Assembly (NCBI GenBank): GCA_903813345.2
Contig: CAIIXF020000635.1
Span: forward strand, 1 to 60,000
Direction of reading: 5' to 3'
Length of the DNA stretch: 60,000 nt
Source: Owenia fusiformis
Taxonomy: Eukaryota > Annelida > Polychaeta > Sabellida > Oweniidae
Under the pieces are notes generated by a model. The model worked only from the letters and a program-made list of their open reading frames with translations, did not search any database and was not told where the DNA came from. Shown in pieces: positions 11,944 through 21,871 of the stretch. A program made the position numbers and the translations under genes. Position 1 is the stretch's first letter, and every line of letters begins with the position of its first letter.

Positions 11944-12570
11944 ACTTACATGCTTACTTGGGGATTAAAGTTTTACTTATCATATTGCTCTGACATACAG
12001 TATGTCAATATGTTATTTACATCAGTTTGTTCTACCATGCGTCAATTTGCTTAAAGCGTAATCATCGCTTTGCCAGATGAAACATTAGGAACTAATGTAA
12101 AATGTACCAGCTTCTTTATTTTCATTATCAAACAACTACACTTGTTAAAAAAGTAAAAATAATATAGAATAAAGTGTTTAATATACTGCTTAAAGTAACA
12201 CATTTACGATTCTAGTCCGAATTTCGACAATTTAAGCGATATGAGTCAAGAAAATAGTCTTACCTTTCTATTAGGATGGGTTCAGGTGCCAAAAATAACT
12301 GATCCATGGATATATATCATTTTGAAATTTGGATGCAAGAAATATTTTTTCGGAGCCATGTTTTTTTACGACTCATAACAGGAAATAGATAATCTAAATG
12401 AAAACTGAATTTACATCATCAATCCTGGTTTTTACTTAAAAATTTACCGAAATAGATATTTAAATATTATCAAGATGATTATTGACTATTTTTTTATTAA
12501 TCGTATGCAGTGATTCGACTGTCTTCTAAAATTTATAACATAGCTTTAGAATTACAGTGCGAATTATCAT

Positions 12571-12657
12571 GCCAGTGTGGCCTAATGGAGAAAGGCGCAG
12601 GACTAAGGTTTTGATGATTTAATCCAGCTGTCGGTGGTTCGATTCCCGGTCGAGACT
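12571..12657 (+). tRNA. tRNA-derived pseudogene or SINE head (Arg-like D arm)
   Basis: An A-box-like TGGCCTAATGG (12,578-12,588) and a perfect B box GGTTCGATTCC (12,636-12,646) are spaced as in a tRNA, followed by a T8 tract at 12,662-12,669 suitable as a Pol III terminator. The D arm GTGGCCTAATGGA resembles arginine tRNAs. However, the acceptor stem does not pair, three of five T-stem pairs are broken and the anticodon arm is not recognisable. It is therefore better read as a tRNA-derived SINE head or pseudogene than a working tRNA. Transcription by Pol III is possible. Confidence 0.45.
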
Positions 12658-13777
12658 AAAGTTTTTTTTCTTTTTTATATATCTCTCAGACACATTTTTT
12701 TAAATCTCTTTTTATACAACATATAGTCATATCTATTACTTTTTGAGGTTTTAGATTTTAGATACATCGTAAATGTGTTACTTTAATAAGTTGCATTAAG
12801 AGAGAATCGTAGAGAATATTTTTTCCAGTATAGTAGGCAGTTATTTCTTGTACTATAGCGGAAAAAATATAATACATACTTTTAAGAATTATTTTTGATT
12901 TAACAATATTATTCGTGTATTATTTAGAGGAGAACAACATATAATGCCATATAATATAGAATAATATCCTTGTCAGTAGCAAATAATATGTTGCCATTTG
13001 CAATCAATTACCGATTATACGTGTTTATTTTCGAGCCGTTAATCCCTAATTTTTCAATTCCTATGAATATGTTCCATTCATACTGATAATTAATTCGTTT
13101 GATAGGGTTAATGGATAAATCTCGACAGCTGATGGCTCTTAATTCCCCAAAAATAATTTGCAAAATAAGTTTTTACATATATATTTGATTGTATAATGTT
13201 TCTCATGTTATGATAAGCACTGTGTTAAATTTTTGATTCAATCAATTAATCCATTATGAGGTTAATTTTTGAATTTTTAATTAATTAGGTTTCCTCACAT
13301 TTTTATTCCAATGTTTCTCTGTCACATTAGATTTATAGCAAAAAAACATTTAAATCCCCTCTTACATAGGTACAAACAACCACCTGTATTCATATTACAT
13401 ATTACGCATTTTATACAGACCCGTAACTAAGGACCCCCATCCCCGTGACCAACAATTCTTTCAAAATTATGTAGTTTTTCACCACTCACATGCATGTATT
13501 GACATTTGCCTCATCGTCTGCTGAGGAATAATCCGTCATATTTCTTTCAATTTTTGATACAAATGCTATAAAATTTAATCTTGAATTTCTTAGTTTTCAA
13601 ACAAAACCTCGTGTATATTTTCGTAACTTGCTAACAGTACCCTTGGGCTACTATGTACATACTACCATTACTAGTATAATATTAAAGACTAGTATCTCAC
13701 TTTTTTGAAGTATACTGATTAACCAATGTATAAATACTGAGCATCTTTTTTTTTATGTGTATTATTTCGTTTTAGAG

Positions 13778-14289
13778 ATGGAAGAAACAAAGAAAAAAAC
13801 AGAGACTTCATCGCTAATAAAGGCGTTTAATAAGAAGTTGTCAACCGATGAAATCCACTCTCTTTTGACAGACGAGGTGGATATTAATGGAGCTGATGTC
13901 ATTGGAAGGACCCCTTTGATGCTTGCCGCGTGGAAAAACTACCCGACTGAAACTGTCAAAGAACTAATCGGTCGTAAAGCTGATGTAAATGCAACTGATC
14001 GACAAAAGCAAACACCGTTAACATATGCACTTAAAAATTGGCATAACATTGCTACGATAAGGTTGTTACTTGACAACGGAGCGAACGTCAATGCAACTGA
14101 TGAATTCAACGTTTCACCTCTGATACTTGCAATTGTGCTGAAATGTAGTACTGATATCATCAATATGCTACTTAACTTTGGTGCTGATGTAAATACCACT
14201 GTCAAAAACGTAGGGGTTACTCCTTTGATGTTTGCGATCTCATGTGGATATGGGTCAGATGTTTTGGGTCTGCTGCTGGAGAATGCTAG
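13778..14289 (+). CDS. exon 1: N-terminus and ankyrin repeats 1-4
   Basis: Encodes residues 1-170 plus two bases of codon 171. Repeat cores GRTPLMLAAW, KQTPLTYALK, NVSPLILAI and GVTPLMFAIS are each followed by a helix and an N-G-A-D/N-V-N finger. The donor is AG|GTAACT; reading on gives a stop three bases later, which supports splicing here. An in-frame ATG at 13,757 lies before the acceptor and is probably intronic. Confidence 0.88.
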
Positions 14290-17200
14290 GTAACTATTTA
14301 TTTTAAATACTTTTTCCTCCGATTAACATTTATCAATATAAAATAACAGAACAGGTCGTGTTAGGCAAAACTGGACGAATTATTATTTATTCCGTTCAAA
14401 TTCGTATTGTATATAATAATCGCCCTAAAATGAAATAACTTCAAAAATGAATAAATAAAATAATCGCATAAATAAATGTATATATATATATTTATTTTTT
14501 ATTTTTTTGTAATCAAAAATACTTTTATTTTCTTCTAACTCCTAAACTTCCAACTTTACACAAAAATACTGAGTGGCTGATACAGATGTAACAAACACGT
14601 TTTCTTATTATTTCTAATGAATAACTAATTAATCAAAAGAAAATTATTTCCTCAAGTTTGTTAAGTCCTACTTGTATTACAGTTTTATCAAATGACTTAA
14701 GAAAATAGAAATATATCTTGAACAATAATGTTACAGTTCAATTTTATTTGACCATGTAGGTAAGATACTGTCACAAAGTTAACCTTTTTATGATCATTAG
14801 AATTTAGCACCTGCCACACTGAGTTGGCATACAAAGGGTTTAATTCATGTCACTGTATGGTCTGATGAAGCAGAATGATCAAGTCTAGATTTTATATACA
14901 ACAACCTTCAACAAATAATAATAACTTTCACTTGATTTTTAAAAACAAATGGCAGATTCATGTCACTATGACGCATGCTATGTCCTACTTATTTTCAAAA
15001 AACAAAGCAATGTGTCCGGACAATGTGTACTCTGCTTTTAAGGCCCATTATTAAATAATTAGCTTTGGTTTACTTTACAACTTTAAACTAAAACTGTTGT
15101 TTTCCGGTTGTTTACAGTAATTACTTTTGTGTGTTCCATTTTTGTGTTTTTATTTATTTTTGTTTGCAAAAGTTTCACTTGTTTATTTGTTAGTATATTG
15201 GTCGGCAAGTTGCACCTCATGTATGATAGCACAAATAGAACTTCCTTTTTTTCTTCTTTTTCATATATTTCAAATTCTTTTTTACAATGAATGTTCAAAT
15301 AATTGACAATTAATAAAATAAGACCCCGGAGGATTGAAATTAGCTACACATGTCTTCTCCCATAAACACAGTAAATCTCACTCCAGGAATTCATGAAAAG
15401 TGCTTATTAAGTGTTTATACACAGAAGAAATATGTCAATCATATTTCACCCAGTAAAGATCCTATTTTGAAAAAGATGGAGTATACACAATAAGTCCAAA
15501 TTTAGTCTGTTCCAAGGTTAGATAATCATATTTATGTGTCTTGTGGATTCTGGTCAACAGCCTGGGGTAGGGAAAGAACTTTGCCTGGGCCATCTTTAAT
15601 GAACTCAAAGATATGATCATGTATCCATTTTAGTCATTTCTGTTCACTGACACAGATGCTGTTAAGAAGTATTTCATGGGCAGTGTCAATCCATTTTGCC
15701 TCAGGGTCTTTAAGTAATGTCCCTTGTATCTCAGATTCTTTCATGTCATGGGATATAATCACAAAAAAGTCATCAAGATTAGCAATATACTGTACATCTA
15801 TGTTCTCATCTCCACGTTGTTGATGAGCTAGAAAGGTATCATGTATGACAGTGTTACGCTTACTGTCTTCTAAACGTGACTTTAGATCATCGCTGTTAAA
15901 CTGTTCCTTACTAAGCTTGCTCTCAACAACTGTTGCTTTTATTAAGGTTTCATCTGTGTTTGTAGCAATACTCTGTGTGTCTATCCTTGCACTTACTGCT
16001 CTACTTTCAGTTTGAGTAATATCAGTTTGTTTATCTGTATTCGTAGAAATATTCCGTTTTCGTATCCTTGCACTTACTGCTTTACTTTCAGTTTGAGTTA
16101 TGTTTGTTTGACTACAGGAATCAGTTGACAAAATACTGTCTGTATTGCTTGATCTATTCACTGTCTGACTTTTGTATCGAGAATTATTCCTTTTGGTTGA
16201 TGGACACTGTAGTTTAAGTTTTGGTTCAGTTTGTTTTTCGTCCAAACATTTTAAAAACATTACATTATTGGTGGTCTGTGTGTTTAAATCCTCTCCAGAT
16301 GTCTGTTTATCACTTTGAATTGATGCAGGTTCCATACATATTGTGTGTACTCCAACATTTTCATGTGTGTTTTGATATGGTCCCTCACTGGTTACACTAA
16401 CTTGTTTTGGTATGAATGGCTTTGCTTTAGACCAGTCAGCCTCACTCAGAGGTGTTGAGGTATGAGTGCCTGCTAATTTCCTATTGTTCTCTGTTTCATT
16501 ATAAAACATGGTATTGTATTGCGAATCATTATCACAGCTGGATTGTTTTAAGTGAGAGTTGTTGAACTGGGTCATTCTAACTTGGTCTCTGTGTACTTGT
16601 TTTGTATTTTGCCTGACCCCTTGTCCAGTACATTCACCTGTTGTAAATCTCAAACTTATAGTTGTATACAATCCAGTGCCTTTCATTTTATAGTTGTAAA
16701 ACATCTGTCCTTGCAATTTTAGTAATTCCAACAAGTTCTCCACCACTTTAGGTAACATATCCATTATATTTTGAGAAATTATATCGTAGAATAAGTCACT
16801 TTTATGCTAAAAAACTGACCAAATTTAGTAGCTCTAAAAATTGCCAACCTGTCCAGTAAGGGACCAACTCAAATTTATATATGCTTGCATTGCCATTCAA
16901 TTTATTTCTGACATTCGAGTGAAAACAGAAATAAACGTTTTTAACAAAACACGATGTGTTATATTTCTGTTTGTATTCTATATTTAGCCATTGACATGTG
17001 ACTTGGTTTTATTCGTTTTCCTAAAACATTTTTCTCATTTACGTAGAACTATACAAGGTGATTCGCAGGTTAACAAAGCTGACGTCAATGCCAGAGATAG
17101 CAGGGGTATGTCTCCTTTGATGTATGCCATCAACATTGCCACACAAGAGACGTGTCATCTGGATGATGTTGTCGCATTCCTTATAAAGAAAGGAGCAGGT

Positions 17201-19358
17201 GTGAATATTAAGGATAACGAAGGAACAACTCCACTTATGAGTACAATTAAAAGATTCGGGTCCACAACTATAGTTAAACTGTTACTTGAACACGACGCTT
17301 TAGTGGATGAAACCGACGAAAATGGAAAAACATCTTTGATGCATGCCATTGAAATGAATCGTAATATTAACATCATTAAGCTTTTGCTGCAATACAAATC
17401 AGACGTATGTACATGTGACAACAATGGAATGACACCCCTGGCTTTTGCAACAAGCATATTCAACGATGGAATACTTGGTGTTGTGAAACTACTTACAACT
17501 TATCAGAGTGAGGTCAATTCGGCAGATATCAACGGAAATACGTGTCTTATGTTGGCAATTCAAGCGACAAAGAAAGCAGACTCAAAAGGAAGAATTCATA
17601 TGTTTAGCACATTGAAGCATCTCAAAGAAGTTGGGGCGGATGTTAACCTTAAAAACAAAAAGGGACAAACGGCATGGAATATTGCTAAAGATTGTGCGCT
17701 TTTGGCAGATTTGGAAAACGTGATAAATCTCCAGCCTGAACATGTGACATCCGATATCATACAAGGTACATACTTCATATTTTGAAAGTTCAATCATGAA
17801 CATAAAAAAAGATTTAGCAGTTAAGATAAATCTACTTTTAACATATTGAGATTAAGATACTTAAAATACAAAGACTCCATCTGCTGTGTGTTTGTGCGTT
17901 ACCATATCATGGATCTTAGAAGATGATTATTAATTCGGAAACGATGTACTCATTCATATAAAAGAACAAATTGACAAACGATATCTTGTTAAGCTTGTTG
18001 AAAAAAGGATGCTTAACCGATCTTTGCATGGTTATTGCTGAGTTTAAATCAGATCAACAATAAAACTAGGCTCCGAGTCAAGTCTTATAATTTTAAAATG
18101 TTGCTAAGTGTCTCTATTTGTGTTTTTACTCATTATTACCTCCGTATATATTTCAATTTTTAGAGGACATCTCAAAAATTAAACCTGGCCTTTTTGATGA
18201 GGAGGCTGTGGAGAAGATTTTAAGGTATGAGTTGTATAAACTTGTAACTTGTAACAGCTGTTGAAAGATGAAATGTCTAATAATGTCCCATTTTCTAATT
18301 GTATAGTTTAACTCATTAAGCATTACAAATGCTCATTTGATACACATACTACTTTTGTATATTTTCAACATTTGATTTTCCGTTTTAGTTTCACAGATGT
18401 GAAGTCATTTGGGAGAGAATATTGCTTTTCAACAAAGTCTTCCCGACTTGTGATACGACTGAAAGATACACTAGAGACAAAAACTACGAAAGAGAGCCTA
18501 AAGAAAATGTTAGGAGGAGAGTATGACTTTGAATTTGATGAATATAAGGAATCCAAAATTCAACTTGGTTGTTGGTCAGATGGCTTCATAACAGATCATA
18601 TTTATTCTAGAAAAGAAGGCACAATAGGCTTATGTATCAATGTAGGGAAAGAAGGTAACTTTGATTTTTATGCCCTTACATGCCAACATGTTGTGTCAGA
18701 GAGGAAAATCAATGATGAGGTACACACTAAGTCTATCGAGGGGCAGGTAAGGGTTTTGGGTCGCCTTGTGTATTGTATTGGTTTGACTGACGAAGGTCAC
18801 GTCGGTAAATATGATATCGCAATGATCAAATTATCAAAAGAGGTTGTCAAGGACCTTAAAAGTAACAACTGTATTTGTGAAATCAAATGTTTATGCAAAT
18901 CAGATATGCAATTGCTCAACACGATAAATCAACAAGTACGTGTCACAAAGATTGGTCAATCAACGCAATTAACAAGTGGTACGATAGTCGGTTTTCAACA
19001 TTTGAAAACTGCTAACATTACTGTTGGAAGACAAGAGCATAACAATTTCAAACTGCGAAATGTGATGCAATTCATGGGTGAAGATGTACATGGTCGTATT
19101 TCTAATTCGAAGTTCTTCGATGCAGGTGATAGTGGATCGGTAGCCATTGCTTGGAAGGATGGTAATGTTAATTGTGAAAAGGGCGTAGTTGCGATGCTAT
19201 TTGGGTCTGATTCTGAAACAAGGGAATGCTATGGTTTTTGTCTGGCATGTGCCCTAGAGGAAATAAGTGAAAGCAACGGCTCACCATTTGATGTGAACCA
19301 AATACAAGTTACGTGTCAAGGTGTTCTATGTAGAGAAACTCCTATGGACTTGCAATAA
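13778..19358 (+). CDS. ankyrin-repeat / PA-clan serine peptidase fusion protein (4 exons)
   Basis: Exons 13,778-14,289, 17,047-17,765, 18,164-18,224 and 18,389-19,358 join in frame to 753 residues. All three introns are GT...AG, and each split codon is completed correctly across the junction (AG|A, G|AG, AG|T). Residues ~15-405 form about ten ankyrin repeats (G.TPLM.A pattern). Residues ~411-500 are a charged linker and small domain. Residues ~500-740 are a trypsin-like fold with TCQH, KYDIA and AGDSGS motifs placing the catalytic triad at H531, D573 and S679. There is no signal peptide or membrane segment, so it is probably cytosolic or nuclear, with the ankyrin array choosing the partner or substrate. 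The start ATG lies just inside a TTTTAG acceptor (13,770-13,775), so a non-coding first exon probably lies upstream. An immune or stress role is inference. Gene structure is very likely right; substrate is unknown. Confidence 0.88.
14290..15600. other. 5' part of intron 1, no feature
   Basis: AT-rich intronic sequence with a short (TA)n tract near 14,478-14,492. No exon or element is recognised. The region just below 15,634 would be the 3' flank of the antisense gene; TTTATT at 15,149-15,154 could serve it as a polyadenylation signal (AATAAA on the minus strand), which is weak evidence. Confidence 0.4.
15634..16764 (-). CDS. uncharacterised 376-residue protein nested antisense in intron 1
   Basis: An uninterrupted 376-codon frame lies on the opposite strand inside the first intron of the ankyrin-peptidase gene. 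The N-terminus (residues ~1-45) is a compact module, KVVENLLELLKLQGQMFYNY then YTTISLRF, that recurs in a truncated copy at 9,711-9,929. The middle is Ser/Thr/Asn/Gln-rich and probably disordered. Residues ~220-275 hold a two-fold internal repeat (TQTES, AVSARI, then I.TNTD). The C-terminus (DDFFVIISHDMKESEIQG region) looks folded and acidic. I do not recognise the family. Being intronless and repeated points to a mobile-element accessory protein or a retrogene. Conservation of the N-terminal module at the amino-acid level between the copies suggests it has been coding. Confidence 0.68.
   Translation of the reverse strand: MDMLPKVVENLLELLKLQGQMFYNYKMKGTGLYTTISLRFTTGECTGQGVRQNTKQVHRDQVRMTQFNNSHLKQSSCDNDSQYNTMFYNETENNRKLAGTHTSTPLSEADWSKAKPFIPKQVSVTSEGPYQNTHENVGVHTICMEPASIQSDKQTSGEDLNTQTTNNVMFLKCLDEKQTEPKLKLQCPSTKRNNSRYKSQTVNRSSNTDSILSTDSCSQTNITQTESKAVSARIRKRNISTNTDKQTDITQTESRAVSARIDTQSIATNTDETLIKATVVESKLSKEQFNSDDLKSRLEDSKRNTVIHDTFLAHQQRGDENIDVQYIANLDDFFVIISHDMKESEIQGTLLKDPEAKWIDTAHEILLNSICVSEQK
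17047..17765 (+). CDS. exon 2: ankyrin repeats 5-10
   Basis: Follows the acceptor tttctcatttacgtag (ending 17,046). Repeat cores are GMSPLMYAIN, GTTPLMSTIK, GKTSLMHAIE, GMTPLAFATS, GNTCLMLAIQ and a degenerate final GQTAWNIAKD. The join after LLLEN adds about ten residues relative to a standard repeat before KADVNA, so repeat 4 has an extended loop. The donor is CAAG|GTACAT. Confidence 0.88.
18164..18224 (+). CDS. exon 3: 20-residue linker exon
   Basis: A 61-base micro-exon between a tttcaatttttag acceptor and an AG|GTATGA donor. It adds DISKIKPGLFDEEAVEKIL, which reads as a short amphipathic linker between the ankyrin array and the peptidase module. It is accepted because both flanking phases fit (1 in, 2 out) and because its absence would break the frame. 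Confidence 0.82.
18389..19358 (+). CDS. exon 4: trypsin-like serine peptidase domain
   Basis: A single large exon encodes residues 431-753. After a small alpha/beta-looking segment (RLVIRLKDTLE with a downstream YDFEFDEY) comes the peptidase. The histidine is in ALTCQHVVS (codon 18,687-18,689), the aspartate in GKYDIAMIKL (18,813-18,815) and the serine in DAGDSGSVAI (19,131-19,133), followed by GVVAMLFGSD. Order and spacing (H, +42 D, +106 S) suit the PA clan. It lacks an activation-peptide N-terminus, so zymogen activation of the secreted trypsin type is unlikely. The TAA stop is at 19,356-19,358. Confidence 0.88.
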
Positions 19359-19819
19359 TGCATGAGACTTAATATATATGTTTCAGTTGCCGGTCCCTTC
19401 CCTGAAATAAGCCCAGCCTCTTTACACCTAGGAAATCAAGATACAATAGTCATAAGCACTTTAAACTTTAACCATAATGTCTGAAGGGTGGGGGTCAATT
19501 CGACCCCCTCGTATGTTCCAGAGTACTTTTTGCATTTGTTTGGATCCCGTTATTTCTTTTTCTCGGGCGACAGATTAGACACTTTTTGGCTTAAAAACCA
19601 AGGTGATTGAGGGTAGAGGGACAAAGTTATGATAGTTGGAACTTGATCCTGATAAAATTTAAATGCATAAAATATTGATTACAATCTTGTTTTTAACACT
19701 TTAGAAAATACAAAAAATCAATTAATATTGCTCCGTTTACTACTAGGGGTATCATTAATTAGTGAGAAAAGTGCGATAACTTTTTAAAGCTTGCTTTAAT
19801 TGGATTGATATTTAAAAAA

Positions 19820-19825
19820 AATAAA
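19820..19825 (+). terminator. possible polyadenylation signal (AATAAA)
   Basis: First canonical AATAAA found downstream of the ankyrin-peptidase stop codon, about 460 bases away and before the start of the piggyBac-like element. Position only; AT-rich DNA makes chance hexamers common. Confidence 0.3.
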
Positions 19826-20090
19826 GCCTAAGTTAACTCTAACATATATATCGATTTGAAAGATATTTCAGTCAAGTCGAGTAACTAAGTCAGCATTCGA
19901 AAATAAAAATCTCAAAATCATACATCTTTGATTTCCAAAATAATTTGGTGGTTATTGAGATGATAATACACATTTTAACGTATTAACCCTGGGAGCCCTA
20001 AGGTAAAAATAGTCACACGAACGATCAAAAGGGCACCCCTTTGTAAAAAATTTATTAGTAGAGCTAGGATGTTCAAACTTTCCCCACATA

Positions 20091-21547
20091 CAGAGTGTTC
20101 CAAAAGTAACAGGACTGGTGCTGGCATTTTGTCAATTCTGCATCGAGTGTGTTCAAATTTTCACAAATTGTACTTTGACGTAGTGCAACTGAACTTGTAA
20201 AGTCTCAGAAAAAATGATAAAATGTGGGTAAAGTTATGGTTACTATAGTAACGTGACATCAGAAAACCCGGGGCAACTTTTTCATGCAAATGTAGTATCT
20301 AACATTTTATATAACTGAAGAAAGTAGCTAATTCACATATTACAATACAACATTTCGTGTTTGTTTTATTAGTTGCTTTATTTTTATGATGTTGCTATAA
20401 AACTCAAGATTCAAGTATAATTTCATAATAATAATATTTATTCAATTTCCTGAAATATCATTATGTATAACAGTCTTCACAATTCACTGTTGAGTTTTTT
20501 AAATGACCTAATTTGAAGCGAGTCATCCAACTTGATAAGGCGCCTGTCTGCAAGTCAGCGTTAAAGACCACTGCACTATAGCGGAGCTAGGTCTTGAAGT
20601 CTAAGACCATGCACCATAATCTTCTGATAATGCAATATCTAATTTTTACTTTTATATGGAGAATGACATGCTAATCAGCGCGGTAAGATAGTTAAAGATG
20701 AGAATGACCTTCTCCAAGTCCTATCCACCCTGCATGACATTTCATCAAATGGGTTCACTCATGTGTTTGAGTCATGGATACTGAGTGCTACTCTTGTACT
20801 AACCCAATAGGATCCTTTTTTTCAAAGTAGAGGATACATAGGAATATCAAATGATGTATTTAGCAACAATGTGATTCCCACCAGTTGTTCGATTCTAACT
20901 TTGATATGGGATGTACAAAATGCTTAAATTCTCTGTAACTTTCTGTGTGGAATGTTGCCCCGGGTATTTTGATGTCATGTTACCATAGCAACCATAACTC
21001 TACCCCAGTTTCATAATTTTTATCGAAACTTTGCAATTTTAGTAACAATATATATCTCTTTTATTGACTCTTTAGATGTCATGACCTGACATATTAGTCA
21101 TTACAAAATGAAATTTCACAAAACTACACTACACTACACTAATATATACAATTTATACAAAAAACTTGTTATTTACATATATGTTATAATATACTTTAGG
21201 TGTGATGCATCCAAAATGTTAATCTCCAGGCAAGTTTAAGTTTTTGAATGATTTTGTAATAAAACTTCCAACTTGCTTTTGCACATATTTATCTTTTGAA
21301 GATATTAACATAATGAATGTATTTTCAGGATCATGTTGATCAACATTAATTTTGCTAGTGATGTTGTCAAACAATATTTTTCTATTTTCTCTATGTAAAT
21401 GGCATTTAATCATGAAATGAACCTCATTGTCTATTTTCCCACAAAAGTTACATAATACATGAAAGTATATTATGTACAATTTTAACGACAATTGGTGCAT
21501 ATTCAACAAAATGCCAGCACCAGTCTTGTTACTTTTGGAACATCCTG
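20091..21547. mobile_element. mariner-like (TA-target) non-autonomous element
   Basis: 41-base terminal inverted repeats (20,091-20,131 and 21,507-21,547; ends CAG...CTG, four mismatches) are flanked by TA on both sides (20,089-20,090 and 21,548-21,549). The neighbouring tandem unit at about 21,760 preserves the uninterrupted target. A second, inner inverted pair lies at about 20,211-20,275 and 20,953-21,040, each arm containing an X-box-like palindrome (20,239-20,252 and 20,979-20,992). The interior is non-coding except for the reverse-transcriptase-element tail at 21,219-21,470. Confidence 0.8.
21219..21470 (-). pseudogene. LINE-type C-terminal zinc-knuckle fragment
   Basis: The minus-strand frame shows CNFCGKIDNEVHFMIKC, a C-x2-C-x7-H-x4-C arrangement with the E.HF...C context found at the C-terminal end of many non-LTR retrotransposon polyproteins, followed by HLHRENR and about 55 further residues to the stop. 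No reverse transcriptase or endonuclease domain precedes it. It sits inside the mariner-like element close to its right terminus, either as a captured fragment or a truncated insertion. Confidence 0.5.
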
Positions 21548-21871
21548 TATACTTCATTCAATTATCTACAACTTGGTGTAATAACTTTAACAACTATGAT
21601 GACGTAAGATTACGTAATTTGATTCTAAATACAACACGTATGGTAAAATATGTGCTAGCTTTTTTCTGATTTTGTCTAATTGAGCTGATGATTACATTAT
21701 AATAAATTATTTAGTAAAGCTAACAAATTAGTAAAGCTAGGAAGTTCAAACTTTCCCAACATATACTTGATTCAATTATCTACAACTTGGTGTAATAACT
21801 TTAACAACTGTGATGGTGTGAGATTGCATAATTTTATTCTTAAGAAAACATGTATGGTAGAAATAGTGCTA

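Larger units (their letters stand above)
10040..13420. repeat. composite locus of dispersed repeat family R1
   Basis: R1 segments lie at 10,040-10,330, 10,785-11,066, 11,945-12,075 and 12,140-13,420. The first three match 26,820-27,650 on the same strand. The end segment 13,095-13,400 is the reverse complement of 10,785-11,066 (shared words: tcaaataaatatgaaaaac, acaatggagta, gttaacacaatgttaatca), so the locus is bounded by inverted repeats of about 280 bases. 12,800-13,410 also matches 45,080-45,680 directly. Between the R1 pieces sit a retroelement tail, an hAT-like miniature and a tRNA-like sequence. No intact transposase is seen. Confidence 0.6.

Noticed and set aside
13757-13777. Earlier in-frame ATG seven codons upstream of the ankyrin-peptidase start
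   Set aside because: It lies before the TTTTAG acceptor at 13,770-13,775 and its residues (MYYFVLE) look intronic, so the ATG at 13,778 is preferred.
20520-20590. tRNA-Cys-like anticodon arm (ctgtctgcaagtcag)
   Set aside because: No B box or acceptor pairing. Inside the mariner-like element, so treated as chance.
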